Source of the DNA: Tindallia magadiensis
Lineage (GTDB): Bacteria; Bacillota; Clostridia; Peptostreptococcales; Tindalliaceae
Length of the DNA stretch: 64,000 bases
Direction of reading: 5' to 3'
Assembly: GCF_900113635.1 (NCBI RefSeq)
Contig: NZ_FOQA01000003.1
Location: 110,496-174,495 of the forward strand
Position numbers and translations under genes: made by a program. This document shows positions 28,166 through 36,148 of the stretch, one piece after another; position 1 is the first letter of the stretch; each line of letters begins with the position of its first letter. The notes under the pieces were generated by a model. It had not been told where the DNA came from. It saw only the letters and a list, made by a program, of their open reading frames with translations, and made no database searches.

Positions 28166-30649
28166 ATGAAAAACAAATTCCCCATTTTCATCTTTTCTCT
28201 TATAGCCCTCGGTCTCGTGGGTTTTGTTTTATTTCTGCAGCCGGCTCCTCCCGTTGAAGGGTTGGTCATCAACGAAGTCATGACCTCCAATGGAGAAACC
28301 CTGCAGGACGGCCATGGTGATTACCCTAATTGGATTGAAATCTACAATAAAGGAACAGAAACCATACAGCTAGGGGGCGTGTTCCTTTCCGATAACCAGA
28401 ACAATTTGACTAAATGGCAATTTCCAAGCGTAACCCTTTATCCAGAGGCACACCTTCTGGTATACGCTTCCGAAAAAGAAAATACAGTGGCAGATGAACT
28501 TCACGCTAATTTCAGCCTTAGTGCCGGTGGCGATACCCTTTACCTGACAGCGCCGGACGGCGAAACCATCCTGGATAAATTGGATATTGTAGCCCTCCCC
28601 CGGGACGTTTCCTACGGACGAATGACCGATGGTGCCGATCAATGGGCCTACTTTCAACCGGCTACTCCTGGCTACGCCAACCAATTGTCTCAGCCTCTGG
28701 AAGAACAAATCACTGCTCCAGAGTTTTCTCATAGAAGCGGCTTTTATCCAGAAGCTATTACCCTGACCCTGGAAGCAGGAGAGGATGCTACCATCCACTA
28801 CACCTTAGACGGAAGCTGGCCGACGGAAAAAGACCCAGTCTATACAGAACCACTCACCTTAACTCCGGAAACCCTAGGACCAGACCATGAACCAACACCC
28901 CTTAGCTTTATTCCAACAGCTTCGGATGAACTGTTTCCAGACTGGGGTTATGACCGATACATTTACCTTTCGCCAGAAACACCGATCACCCGTTATCCGG
29001 TGGTCAGAGCCATCGCCGTGAAAGAAAATCATTTACCCAGTCCGGTAGAAACCCACACCTATTTCATTGGCGAAAATGCAGCTCACACCATGCCGGTAAT
29101 TTCCATTGCTCTCAATCCAGAAGGGCTGATGGATGAGGACCAGGGCATTTATGTTCCCGGTACCATTTTTGACCAATGGAGGGAAGAAAATCCGGAAGAG
29201 CCAGTAACAGGAGAAGTTCCTGCCAATTATAACCAACGAGGAAGAGAATGGGAACGCCCAGCCCATATGACCTGGCTTTATCCACCAGGCTATAGTTCGT
29301 CTTCCCCAGTAGAGGAGGACCAAGGAGAAGGGGAAATGGTCCCCTTCTCCCAAAACATCGGCCTACGCATTCACGGCGGTTGGACCCGGGCTTGGACTGC
29401 AAAAAGTTTGCGCCTCTATGCTCGCCGCCATTATGATCCGGAACATTGGTTCAACTATGAGTTTTTCCCTGGCTATCAAGGGACTGGCACCGGTGAAACC
29501 ATAGACCAGTATAAACGTCTTATCCTTCGTACCTCCGGTAACGATTGGTCCATGACAATGTTTCGGGATGCCTTGATCCACGAACTGGTAGCCGACACAA
29601 AAGTAGACCGGCAGGCCTATCGGCCCGTCATCCTATACATCAATGGCGAATATTGGGGCATTCATAATCTGAGAGAGCGACTGGATCAGTATTACATCAT
29701 GTCTCATTATGGCATCGAAGAAGACGAAGTGATTGTCATTAACGAACCCTTGCGGGAAGTAGAACGAGGAGTTCCTTCAGACCTGGAAGATTTTGATAAA
29801 GACATGCGGGCCATCATGGGCGTAGCCCTTAGTGCGGAAGAACGCTATCAACGGGCAAAAGAAGTCATTGATCTTTCCACCTGGATCGATTACCTGAGCA
29901 CCAGCCTCTATGGGGGAAATATCGACTGGATCGAGAATAATGTTCGCATCTGGCGAACCAGAACCGATGGCTATGATCCAGAAGCCGATTTTGGGAAAGA
30001 TGGCCGCTGGCGATGGATTCTCTTTGATGTTGATCTAGCCTTTGACTTTCAAGGTTTTAGCTACCAAACCCACAATACGTTGGAATGGCTAGAAGATAAA
30101 TCAGACCTGTTTCACACCCTGATTCGGAGTCAAAGCTTCCGTCATCAATTTGTCCAGCGCTACAATGATCTGCTAAACACCTTATATTCAGAAGCACACG
30201 TCCTTGATAAAATTCAGCAACTGGAAAGTATTTACCAGCCGGAAATTCCTCAGATGGTGGAACGCTGGCCTAATTTTAAGTCCCTAGAAAACTGGCAGCA
30301 GGAAGTAGAGGTGCTGCGGCGGTTTGCCTCGGAAAGACCAACCCATGTACGGAATCACATGGCAGCAATGTATGAGTTAGGAACTCCTGTGGAGATGACC
30401 CTTGTCCTGCCGAATCCATCCGAGGGAGAGATCAGCCTGAACACCTTGGACGCTGATATCCTGCATCAATATGCCAGCCATCACGTATTTTCCGGCCATT
30501 ATTTTTCTGATCTCCCCATCACCCTGACGGCTTATCCGGCAGAAGGGCAAAGCTTCTCCCACTGGGAGATCAATGGGGAACCTTATAGCGACCAATCCAC
30601 TTTGACCATTACACCAGAAGAAGGAAAGCTGATCCGGCCGGTTTTCTGA
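28166..30649 (+). CDS. CotH-kinase-family surface protein with lamin-tail and chitobiase-type domains
   Basis: An 827-residue exported protein with an N-terminal anchor (FIFSLIALGLVGFVLFLQ). A lamin-tail domain covers about residues 30-142 (GLVINEVMTSN, YPNWIEIYNKG). A chitobiase/beta-hexosaminidase C-terminal-type beta domain follows (about 187-265, IHYTLDGSWPTEKDPVY). The CotH kinase-like domain spans about 310-650, with GLRIHGGWTR, KSLRLYARRHY, RLILRTSGNDW, GIHNLRERLDQYY, and RWRWILFDVDLAFDF supplying the metal-binding Asp pair. A small beta domain ends it. CotH proteins phosphorylate spore-coat or surface proteins in Bacillus. It completes the VTC/DUF4956/CotH operon. Confidence 0.88.
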   Translation: MKNKFPIFIFSLIALGLVGFVLFLQPAPPVEGLVINEVMTSNGETLQDGHGDYPNWIEIYNKGTETIQLGGVFLSDNQNNLTKWQFPSVTLYPEAHLLVYASEKENTVADELHANFSLSAGGDTLYLTAPDGETILDKLDIVALPRDVSYGRMTDGADQWAYFQPATPGYANQLSQPLEEQITAPEFSHRSGFYPEAITLTLEAGEDATIHYTLDGSWPTEKDPVYTEPLTLTPETLGPDHEPTPLSFIPTASDELFPDWGYDRYIYLSPETPITRYPVVRAIAVKENHLPSPVETHTYFIGENAAHTMPVISIALNPEGLMDEDQGIYVPGTIFDQWREENPEEPVTGEVPANYNQRGREWERPAHMTWLYPPGYSSSSPVEEDQGEGEMVPFSQNIGLRIHGGWTRAWTAKSLRLYARRHYDPEHWFNYEFFPGYQGTGTGETIDQYKRLILRTSGNDWSMTMFRDALIHELVADTKVDRQAYRPVILYINGEYWGIHNLRERLDQYYIMSHYGIEEDEVIVINEPLREVERGVPSDLEDFDKDMRAIMGVALSAEERYQRAKEVIDLSTWIDYLSTSLYGGNIDWIENNVRIWRTRTDGYDPEADFGKDGRWRWILFDVDLAFDFQGFSYQTHNTLEWLEDKSDLFHTLIRSQSFRHQFVQRYNDLLNTLYSEAHVLDKIQQLESIYQPEIPQMVERWPNFKSLENWQQEVEVLRRFASERPTHVRNHMAAMYELGTPVEMTLVLPNPSEGEISLNTLDADILHQYASHHVFSGHYFSDLPITLTAYPAEGQSFSHWEINGEPYSDQSTLTITPEEGKLIRPVF

Positions 30650-30679
30650 AAACTCGCGGAATCGTCATAGAGCAGGCCT

Positions 30680-30708
30680 TTGCCATACTAGCCTCAACGT
30701 GGTAAAAT
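30680..30708 (+). promoter_or_regulatory. Sigma-A promoter for the SLH gene at 30767
   Basis: TTGCCA (30680-30685), a 17-base spacer and TAAAAT (30703-30708), about 60 bases before the ATG. Confidence 0.65.
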
Positions 30709-30766
30709 AACCATAAACAAACAGACATGTCTTTCACCGAAAATAAATGAGGGAGGTTATTCAACA

Positions 30767-32716
30767 ATGAAGAAAAAAGCAACCATTGCATTAGCTTTTA
30801 TCATGCTATTCACAAGCATGGTACCGGCTTTTGCCGTAGAATTTACAGACATCAGCGGTCATTGGGGCCGAAATCACATTCAACGAATGGCAGACAAAGG
30901 AATTGTTAGCGGTTCAGAAGATCCGAACACCGGACGCCGGGTATATAAGCCAGACGATCCTGTTACCAAAGTAGAAGCCATCGTCATGCTTTATTCCATG
31001 CTAAGGGAAACCGAACAGTTAATTTCACAGAACGATCACACCAGTCGATACCGAAGTATTATGACATCTGCCGACATTCCGGAGTGGGCGATGCGTCAAG
31101 TGGCTTATGCCATTGAAGCCGAAATCATCAGCACAACGGATCTGGCCGGATTTATGAAAGATGCAGAACCTTCTCCGGAACAGCAAAGCGCTGCCAGAGA
31201 AGAAGTAGCCATTTACTTTGGGAAAGCCATGGACACAGAAGAGGAAGCCGATCGCACAGCCACCTCTTTAGATTTTAAGGATACAGAGCAAATCAGTAGC
31301 AATGCCCTGCCTTATGTGAATCTGCTCGTGGAAAAAGACGTTATCTCCGGCGATACAGAGAACAACTTTAATCCGAGACAAACCATTACAAGAGCGGAAA
31401 TGGCCGCTTTATTGAGTAAAGCCGTAGAAGCACTGGAAGACAGTGATCCCATTGTGATTCAACTGCCGGACAGAGAAGATGAAGACGAGGATGAAGATGA
31501 GGATGACGACGAAAGAGACGATGATCGCCGTAACTGGACCCGCAAAGAAGGAGAAATTCAACGGGTAAATACAGACACCGGCTTAATCTACATTACCTTT
31601 GAAGACGAAGACGATGTAGAGCTTTACAAAGTCGACCGGAACACAGAAATACTGATCCGAAGCATTGAACATGAACTGATTAGCCTGAAAAGAGATATGA
31701 AAGGTGAGTTCACGATTAACGAACGGGACGAGCTGATTCGTATCGATATTGAACCACGGCGTAGCCGGTTTACCGGTTACTTAAGAGTGATCACCGACTT
31801 ATCTACCCACTACGCTATTGTAGTAGAATCCAGAGGTGATTCAGACAACCGGCGAAGTTTTCGAATTACCGACGATTCAGAAATCATTATAGATGGCAGT
31901 TCTTCCAGAGCTAGTCGTTTAGAGAAAGACGAACTGGTAACCGTAGAATACAATGATCTGGACGTTATCCGAATCGAAAACGACTATGACGACGGTCGTG
32001 ACGATGAAGTAGAAGGAATATTAGAAGGCCCCGTATCGTTTTCCAGTTATCCTTACACCATCCAAGTAAGAAAGCATAACCGCCGCTCAGAAGAATATAA
32101 ACTGGATGATAATCCAACCGTACGGGTGGACAATCGACGAGGCTATCTAGAAGACCTTTCTCGTGGAGATATTGTGGAAATGGAACTGAACCGGGACGGA
32201 TATGTGACAAGAATTGATGCCATCTCCTTCGATCGGGAAACGAAGTATGAAGGGACTATTCAGCAAATCACCCTGGGGCGGACGGATACCATCACCATTA
32301 TGGACGATGATCGGGAAGAAAGAACCTTTGAACTGGCAGAAGGAGTAGACGTCTTTATTGATAACGACCGAAGCTCTTTGAGTGATTTAAGGGTTAATGC
32401 AAAAGTGGAGCTTCATTTGGAAGGCGGCCGGGTAGTGGAAATTGAAGCGGACCGACTGCCACGAAGCGATCGGGTACTTCAGGGGACCATTGACCGACTG
32501 GACGATCGACGGGATATCCTGACCTTAGAACACATTAGCCAACAGACGGATCGTTATATTAAAACCTCTGTGTACGTTACAAGAGACACGGTTATCGTAG
32601 GCAGAGATAACCGAAACATCGATTTTACCCGATTACGAAGAGACGACGAAGTGCTAATCAATGGACATTATTCCAACAATGATTTTATTGCCGACAGAAT
32701 CTTTGTGATTGATTAA
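30767..32716 (+). CDS. SLH-domain surface protein with acidic linker and repeated beta domains
   Basis: A 649-residue secreted protein with a short signal peptide ending VPAFA. SLH unit 1 is at about residues 25-78 (FTDISGHWGRNHIQRMADKG, then VTKVEAIVMLY). A second at about 168-220 has VISGDTENNFNPRQTITRAE. After a run of Asp/Glu (about 228-255) come about six small beta domains with a shared pattern such as EGEIQRVNTDTGLIYITFED and YEGTIQQITLGRTDTITIMD. The pattern resembles DUF5666-type repeats and the body of the protein at 9349, so the two are probably paralogues. SLH units anchor it to wall polymer. It has its own promoter, and AGGGAGG before the ATG. Confidence 0.84.
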   Translation: MKKKATIALAFIMLFTSMVPAFAVEFTDISGHWGRNHIQRMADKGIVSGSEDPNTGRRVYKPDDPVTKVEAIVMLYSMLRETEQLISQNDHTSRYRSIMTSADIPEWAMRQVAYAIEAEIISTTDLAGFMKDAEPSPEQQSAAREEVAIYFGKAMDTEEEADRTATSLDFKDTEQISSNALPYVNLLVEKDVISGDTENNFNPRQTITRAEMAALLSKAVEALEDSDPIVIQLPDREDEDEDEDEDDDERDDDRRNWTRKEGEIQRVNTDTGLIYITFEDEDDVELYKVDRNTEILIRSIEHELISLKRDMKGEFTINERDELIRIDIEPRRSRFTGYLRVITDLSTHYAIVVESRGDSDNRRSFRITDDSEIIIDGSSSRASRLEKDELVTVEYNDLDVIRIENDYDDGRDDEVEGILEGPVSFSSYPYTIQVRKHNRRSEEYKLDDNPTVRVDNRRGYLEDLSRGDIVEMELNRDGYVTRIDAISFDRETKYEGTIQQITLGRTDTITIMDDDREERTFELAEGVDVFIDNDRSSLSDLRVNAKVELHLEGGRVVEIEADRLPRSDRVLQGTIDRLDDRRDILTLEHISQQTDRYIKTSVYVTRDTVIVGRDNRNIDFTRLRRDDEVLINGHYSNNDFIADRIFVID

Positions 32717-32733
32717 GTGGTGACGGATGAAAT

Positions 32734-32820
32734 GGTTCACAAATGGTTCATAAACGTCATGTAATATTTACCAGAATGTAAAGCCATTGTAACCAAAAAA
32801 CAAACGGATTAAGATATACT
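32734..32820 (+). promoter_or_regulatory. Promoter region with two sets of 11-bp direct repeats
   Basis: Two direct repeats, GGTTCAC (32734-32740) and GGTTCAT (32745-32751), are 11 bp apart. Further on, TGTAAA (32777-32782) and TGTAAC (32788-32793) are also 11 bp apart. TATACT at 32815-32820 starts 21 bases after the second pair, the spacing seen at the promoters of 18523 and 19925. An overlapping TTGTAA (32787)-17-TAAGAT (32810) could be an alternative core promoter. Confidence 0.6.
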
Positions 32821-32869
32821 ATTACTATAAGAAAAACAACTCAATATTCTCCGAGAGGGAGGGAAAAAA

Positions 32870-33697
32870 ATGAAAGAAAAAATGAAATATGGCATTACTG
32901 GCTTGGCTTTAGGAGTGGCGCTTACCCTGTCTGTAACATCCATCTCTGCTTTTACAGAAATGATCAATGTACACCTTCGGCCAGACATTCAATATGTGGT
33001 AGACGGAGAAATAAAGCCGATGCCTTCCGGATACACCACACTGGTTCATGAAGGCCGCACCTATGTACCCATGCGTTACATGGCACAGACCTTAGAAGCG
33101 GATGTTCTGTGGGACGAGATTACTCAACGGGTAATCATCACCACGCCACAGCCGGAAGTTCTGCCGGAGCCGGAAGAACCGGAAGAAATAGAGGAAGAAG
33201 AAGTAACAGAAGAAGTTGATGAAGAGGAAGAAATAGAAGAAGAGCCGGAAGAAGAGGAAGAAGATACAGGCCAGCCGGCTGGAAATTATCGGCGACTGCC
33301 TCAAACTGTGCATTATGATGATCTTGAATTAACAGCAGAACTTGTTGTTTTAAGAGATACGGATGGTCGTGAGTCAGCGAGTCGAGGAAGAGTAGATACT
33401 ACCAGGGTATATTTAAGAGCTGAAAATTCTGGAAATAGAAGATATGAAGTGCGACAAATTGAAACAGTTGCAATTGTTGATGGAGAGAGAATAACAAGTA
33501 GAGAGGCTGGTCTACAACATTTTGACCCAAAATGGTACTCTCATTTGGGAAAAGACGATGTGATAAGTGGATATATTCCATTACCTCCAATACCAAAGGA
33601 ATCAGAGGAAATGAGACTGATCTTGACGATAGAAGAACAGACACATACTCTTAGATCCTTTGAAATCGAATTTGATATTGCCCTAGATCTAAAATAA
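32870..33697 (+). CDS. Secreted stalk-domain protein with Glu-rich linker
   Basis: A 275-residue exported protein with signal segment (GLALGVALTLSVTSISAFT). A single-unit copper-amine-oxidase-N domain covers about residues 25-90 (HEGRTYVPMRYMAQTLEADV LW in two parts). A linker of about 40 Glu/Val/Pro residues follows. The C-terminal domain (about 135-275) is a beta sandwich of unknown family, with VYLRAENSGNRRYEVRQIE. Codon use changes within the gene: the first half uses CGG/CCG-type codons, while the second half (from about 33300) is more A/T-rich. That suggests a domain join of different origin. The gene has its own repeat-controlled promoter. Confidence 0.75.
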   Translation: MKEKMKYGITGLALGVALTLSVTSISAFTEMINVHLRPDIQYVVDGEIKPMPSGYTTLVHEGRTYVPMRYMAQTLEADVLWDEITQRVIITTPQPEVLPEPEEPEEIEEEEVTEEVDEEEEIEEEPEEEEEDTGQPAGNYRRLPQTVHYDDLELTAELVVLRDTDGRESASRGRVDTTRVYLRAENSGNRRYEVRQIETVAIVDGERITSREAGLQHFDPKWYSHLGKDDVISGYIPLPPIPKESEEMRLILTIEEQTHTLRSFEIEFDIALDLK

Positions 33698-33722
33698 ACA
33701 ATGAGGAAACGATAAAGCAATT

Positions 33723-33755
33723 GCAAGCGATTACAGGCAACCGCAAGCGATTACA
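33723..33755. repeat. Direct repeat, 20-bp period (GCAAGCGATTACA)
   Basis: GCAAGCGATTACA occurs at 33723-33735 and 33743-33755, directly before the ribosome binding site of the TolC-like gene. It belongs to the word-like repeats of the window. Confidence 0.75.
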
Positions 33756-33778
33756 AGCAGAAAAAAGGAGAAGTGTTT

Positions 33779-34975
33779 ATGAAAGGAAAAAAGCTACGAT
33801 TTTTAACGGCAATGATGCTGATTTTTACTCTTCTGATTACCTCGTTGATGCCAGTTTGGGCAGAAGAAGGAGAAACAGGTGAAGAGGAAGAAAGCTCGAC
33901 GGCGAAAATGCCCTTAACCTTGGAAGAAGCTATTAAAAAATCGGTGGATAATGACATCAGTCTTCGACAAAGAGCCAATACCATCGAGCAGTTGCAGGAA
34001 TCAAGAAGTAGGTTATGGGAATATGATCGTGACACTCGTCCTACCATATCAGATTTGGAAAGTGCTCAGAATAATCCTCAGGCGATGGCTGGAGTACTTA
34101 TTTCCAGTGCTACCAGTAAAAACATTGTGATGAACATTATCCAAACAGATATTAATATCCGATCGGTGAAAAACCAGAAAGAAATTGAAGAAGAAAGAAT
34201 AGGCTATATTCTGGAAGCTATGTTCAACGATATTCGTGAAGTAAGAGTCAATCAAGCTTTACTAGAAGCTCGTCTGGATTATATGCAAACCTTAAAGTCT
34301 CAAGAGAGATTAAAAGCAGAAAATGGAATGGCCAGCCGATTTTCTTTTAGTCAACTGACTCAGGAAGTAGAAAGAACAGAGAAGAATCGAGACTTGTTGG
34401 CAGAATCAGAGCGTATTCTGTATGAACAATTGGGGATTATGACCGGCATTCGAAATATTCATGACTACGAAGCGGTGGTTGAATTAATGGAATATCAGCC
34501 GGTAGCTGGAACGACCACCAGTACCTTGGTCAGTCGGGCCGTAGCGGCAGATCCCTACATTGAAATAGCTGAACTGCAAATCACAAAGGCGGAAACGGAT
34601 ACAAAATTCTTTACCTACACCGGCTCTCCAGCGGATCCACCTTACAAAGTGAAGGAAATCGAAGTAGATAATGCCATCAAAGAGCGTAATAATCTTCGAA
34701 GAAAACTTCGAGAAGTCCTGGAAGAACGGATCAGTAATCTGAAACAATTGGAAAAAACCATTCAGCAGGGTGAAATGAAAGTAAAACAGTTGGAAGAGCA
34801 ATTAGAAGTGCTAGAACTTCAATATGAGCTGGGAATGATTATCCGAAACGGTATTACAGAAAAAGAACTGGAAATCAAATCAGAATTAGAAGAACTGGAA
34901 AACTTAAAACAACAGCATGCTTTACTGAGAACACAGGTAACAAAACCTTATCTGGTTCCGGAATATATGCAATAA
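33779..34975 (+). CDS. TolC-like secreted coiled-coil protein
   Basis: A secreted protein of 398 residues with signal peptide (LTAMMLIFTLLITSLMPVWA, cleaved before EEG). The rest is almost all helix. It begins with PLTLEEAIKKSVDNDISLRQ, the usual opening of outer-membrane efflux (OEP/TolC) repeats. A second helical repeat follows from about residue 240 (STLVSRAVAADPYIEIAEL). TolC proteins form outer-membrane exit ducts, which a single-membrane Gram-positive should not need. Such proteins nevertheless occur in Clostridia, possibly as wall-spanning partners of RND or ABC pumps; an RND permease ends at 760. ATG 33779 has AAGGAG eight bases upstream, better than GTG 33773. A terminator follows. 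Confidence 0.7.
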   Translation: MKGKKLRFLTAMMLIFTLLITSLMPVWAEEGETGEEEESSTAKMPLTLEEAIKKSVDNDISLRQRANTIEQLQESRSRLWEYDRDTRPTISDLESAQNNPQAMAGVLISSATSKNIVMNIIQTDINIRSVKNQKEIEEERIGYILEAMFNDIREVRVNQALLEARLDYMQTLKSQERLKAENGMASRFSFSQLTQEVERTEKNRDLLAESERILYEQLGIMTGIRNIHDYEAVVELMEYQPVAGTTTSTLVSRAVAADPYIEIAELQITKAETDTKFFTYTGSPADPPYKVKEIEVDNAIKERNNLRRKLREVLEERISNLKQLEKTIQQGEMKVKQLEEQLEVLELQYELGMIIRNGITEKELEIKSELEELENLKQQHALLRTQVTKPYLVPEYMQ

Positions 34976-34987
34976 TCAACGATTCAT

Positions 34988-35015
34988 AAAACCCCGGCCC
35001 AGTGCCGGGGTTTTT
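34988..35015 (+). terminator. Rho-independent terminator after the TolC-like gene
   Basis: AAAACCCCGGC pairs with GCCGGGGTTTTT around a short loop, 12 bases after the stop codon and just before the next ribosome binding site. Confidence 0.9.
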
Positions 35016-35038
35016 GAGAACAGAAAGGAGATAAAACC

Positions 35039-36091
35039 ATGAAACAACGAATCTCAATGTTTCTTATCCTTATATTATTAGCAACCAGTACGGTCACCTA
35101 TGCGGCTAGTGAAAACTCCGTCAATTACACCCCTCGGGTACGAGTAGATCACCTTTTTACGCAGGAAGATGCCCCTCGCCTTCGGATTGAAGAATCTAAC
35201 CTGGGAGATTTTAGAGAAGATGAACGCATCCGCCTTCACCTCGAAAATGCCGAGTGGAAAAATATTGATCAGATACCGGCGGATACCCAGGTAAGAGGTT
35301 CAGCGACTGGGGTTCGGATTAGTCGAGTTACCAGCAGAACCCTTCAGGTAACCTTAGAAAAAGATGAGAGCATCAACGAAAAAGCAGGGTACCAAATCCC
35401 CATCTATGCCGAAGCTACGGCTGGTGGGTATGCTACGGTAAGAATTGAAGCCTGGACAGGCGGTGTAACCGCCGAAACTCTTAATTTTGCAGGAGTTGTT
35501 GGGCCAGAAAAAACCGGTGAACAGTGGTTGAGAGAAGATATGCCTGGTCATTTTGAAGAGGAAAAACAAGAAGAAAAGGTAGAAGAGGAGCCGGAAGAAA
35601 TAGTTGAAGAACCGGAAATTCCGGAAGAGCCTATTGAACCAGAAGAACCTGCTGAGCCAGAAGAACCATCTATTCCCTCGGAAGTGATCTTTTTCGTTGA
35701 TGAAACCGGCTATATCAAAGACGGAATTCAGTATCCAACGGATGTAGCCCCTTTTATCAAATCTTTACCTGGTGGCACTGGCCGTACCATGATGCCTCTT
35801 CATCATGTATCTTTGGCCCTGGGAGCCGAAGAGGTGATCTGGGATGAAAAGAGTCGAAGCGTGACCGTTCATAAAGGAGAAGACACCCTTCAGCTAAAGA
35901 TTGATGAACCAGAACTGTTGATCAATAATGAAGTGATTACAATGGATACGCCAGCGATCATTCAACCCACTGGAGATGGGCTGGGCCGCACCATGATCCC
36001 TGTTGCGCATTTGGCACAAGCCTTAAGCGTAGAATACCAATGGAATCCGGAAGATCGTTCTGTCACATTCCAACCCCTTTTCCATCCTTAA
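35039..36091 (+). CDS. Short S-layer-type paralogue with stalk domain
   Basis: A 350-residue secreted protein: signal peptide (MFLILILLATSTVTYA, cleaved before ASE), then an N-terminal block of about 130 residues homologous to the N-termini of the proteins at 19925 and 22423 (RLRIEES and IRLHLENAEWKN motifs). A Glu/Pro-rich linker (about 175-215) follows, then a two-repeat stalk domain (about 225-350, GRTMMPLHHVSLALGAEE and GRTMIPVAHLAQALSVEYQW). It lacks the long central body of its paralogues, as if only the two end modules were kept. AAAGGAG precedes the ATG. It follows a terminator by a few bases, so its promoter is unclear. Confidence 0.78.
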   Translation: MKQRISMFLILILLATSTVTYAASENSVNYTPRVRVDHLFTQEDAPRLRIEESNLGDFREDERIRLHLENAEWKNIDQIPADTQVRGSATGVRISRVTSRTLQVTLEKDESINEKAGYQIPIYAEATAGGYATVRIEAWTGGVTAETLNFAGVVGPEKTGEQWLREDMPGHFEEEKQEEKVEEEPEEIVEEPEIPEEPIEPEEPAEPEEPSIPSEVIFFVDETGYIKDGIQYPTDVAPFIKSLPGGTGRTMMPLHHVSLALGAEEVIWDEKSRSVTVHKGEDTLQLKIDEPELLINNEVITMDTPAIIQPTGDGLGRTMIPVAHLAQALSVEYQWNPEDRSVTFQPLFHP

Positions 36092-36148
36092 AATAAATGG
36101 TAGAATATAGGTTGGTTCAATGAATAACAATAAGATTGGGTGATTCTA

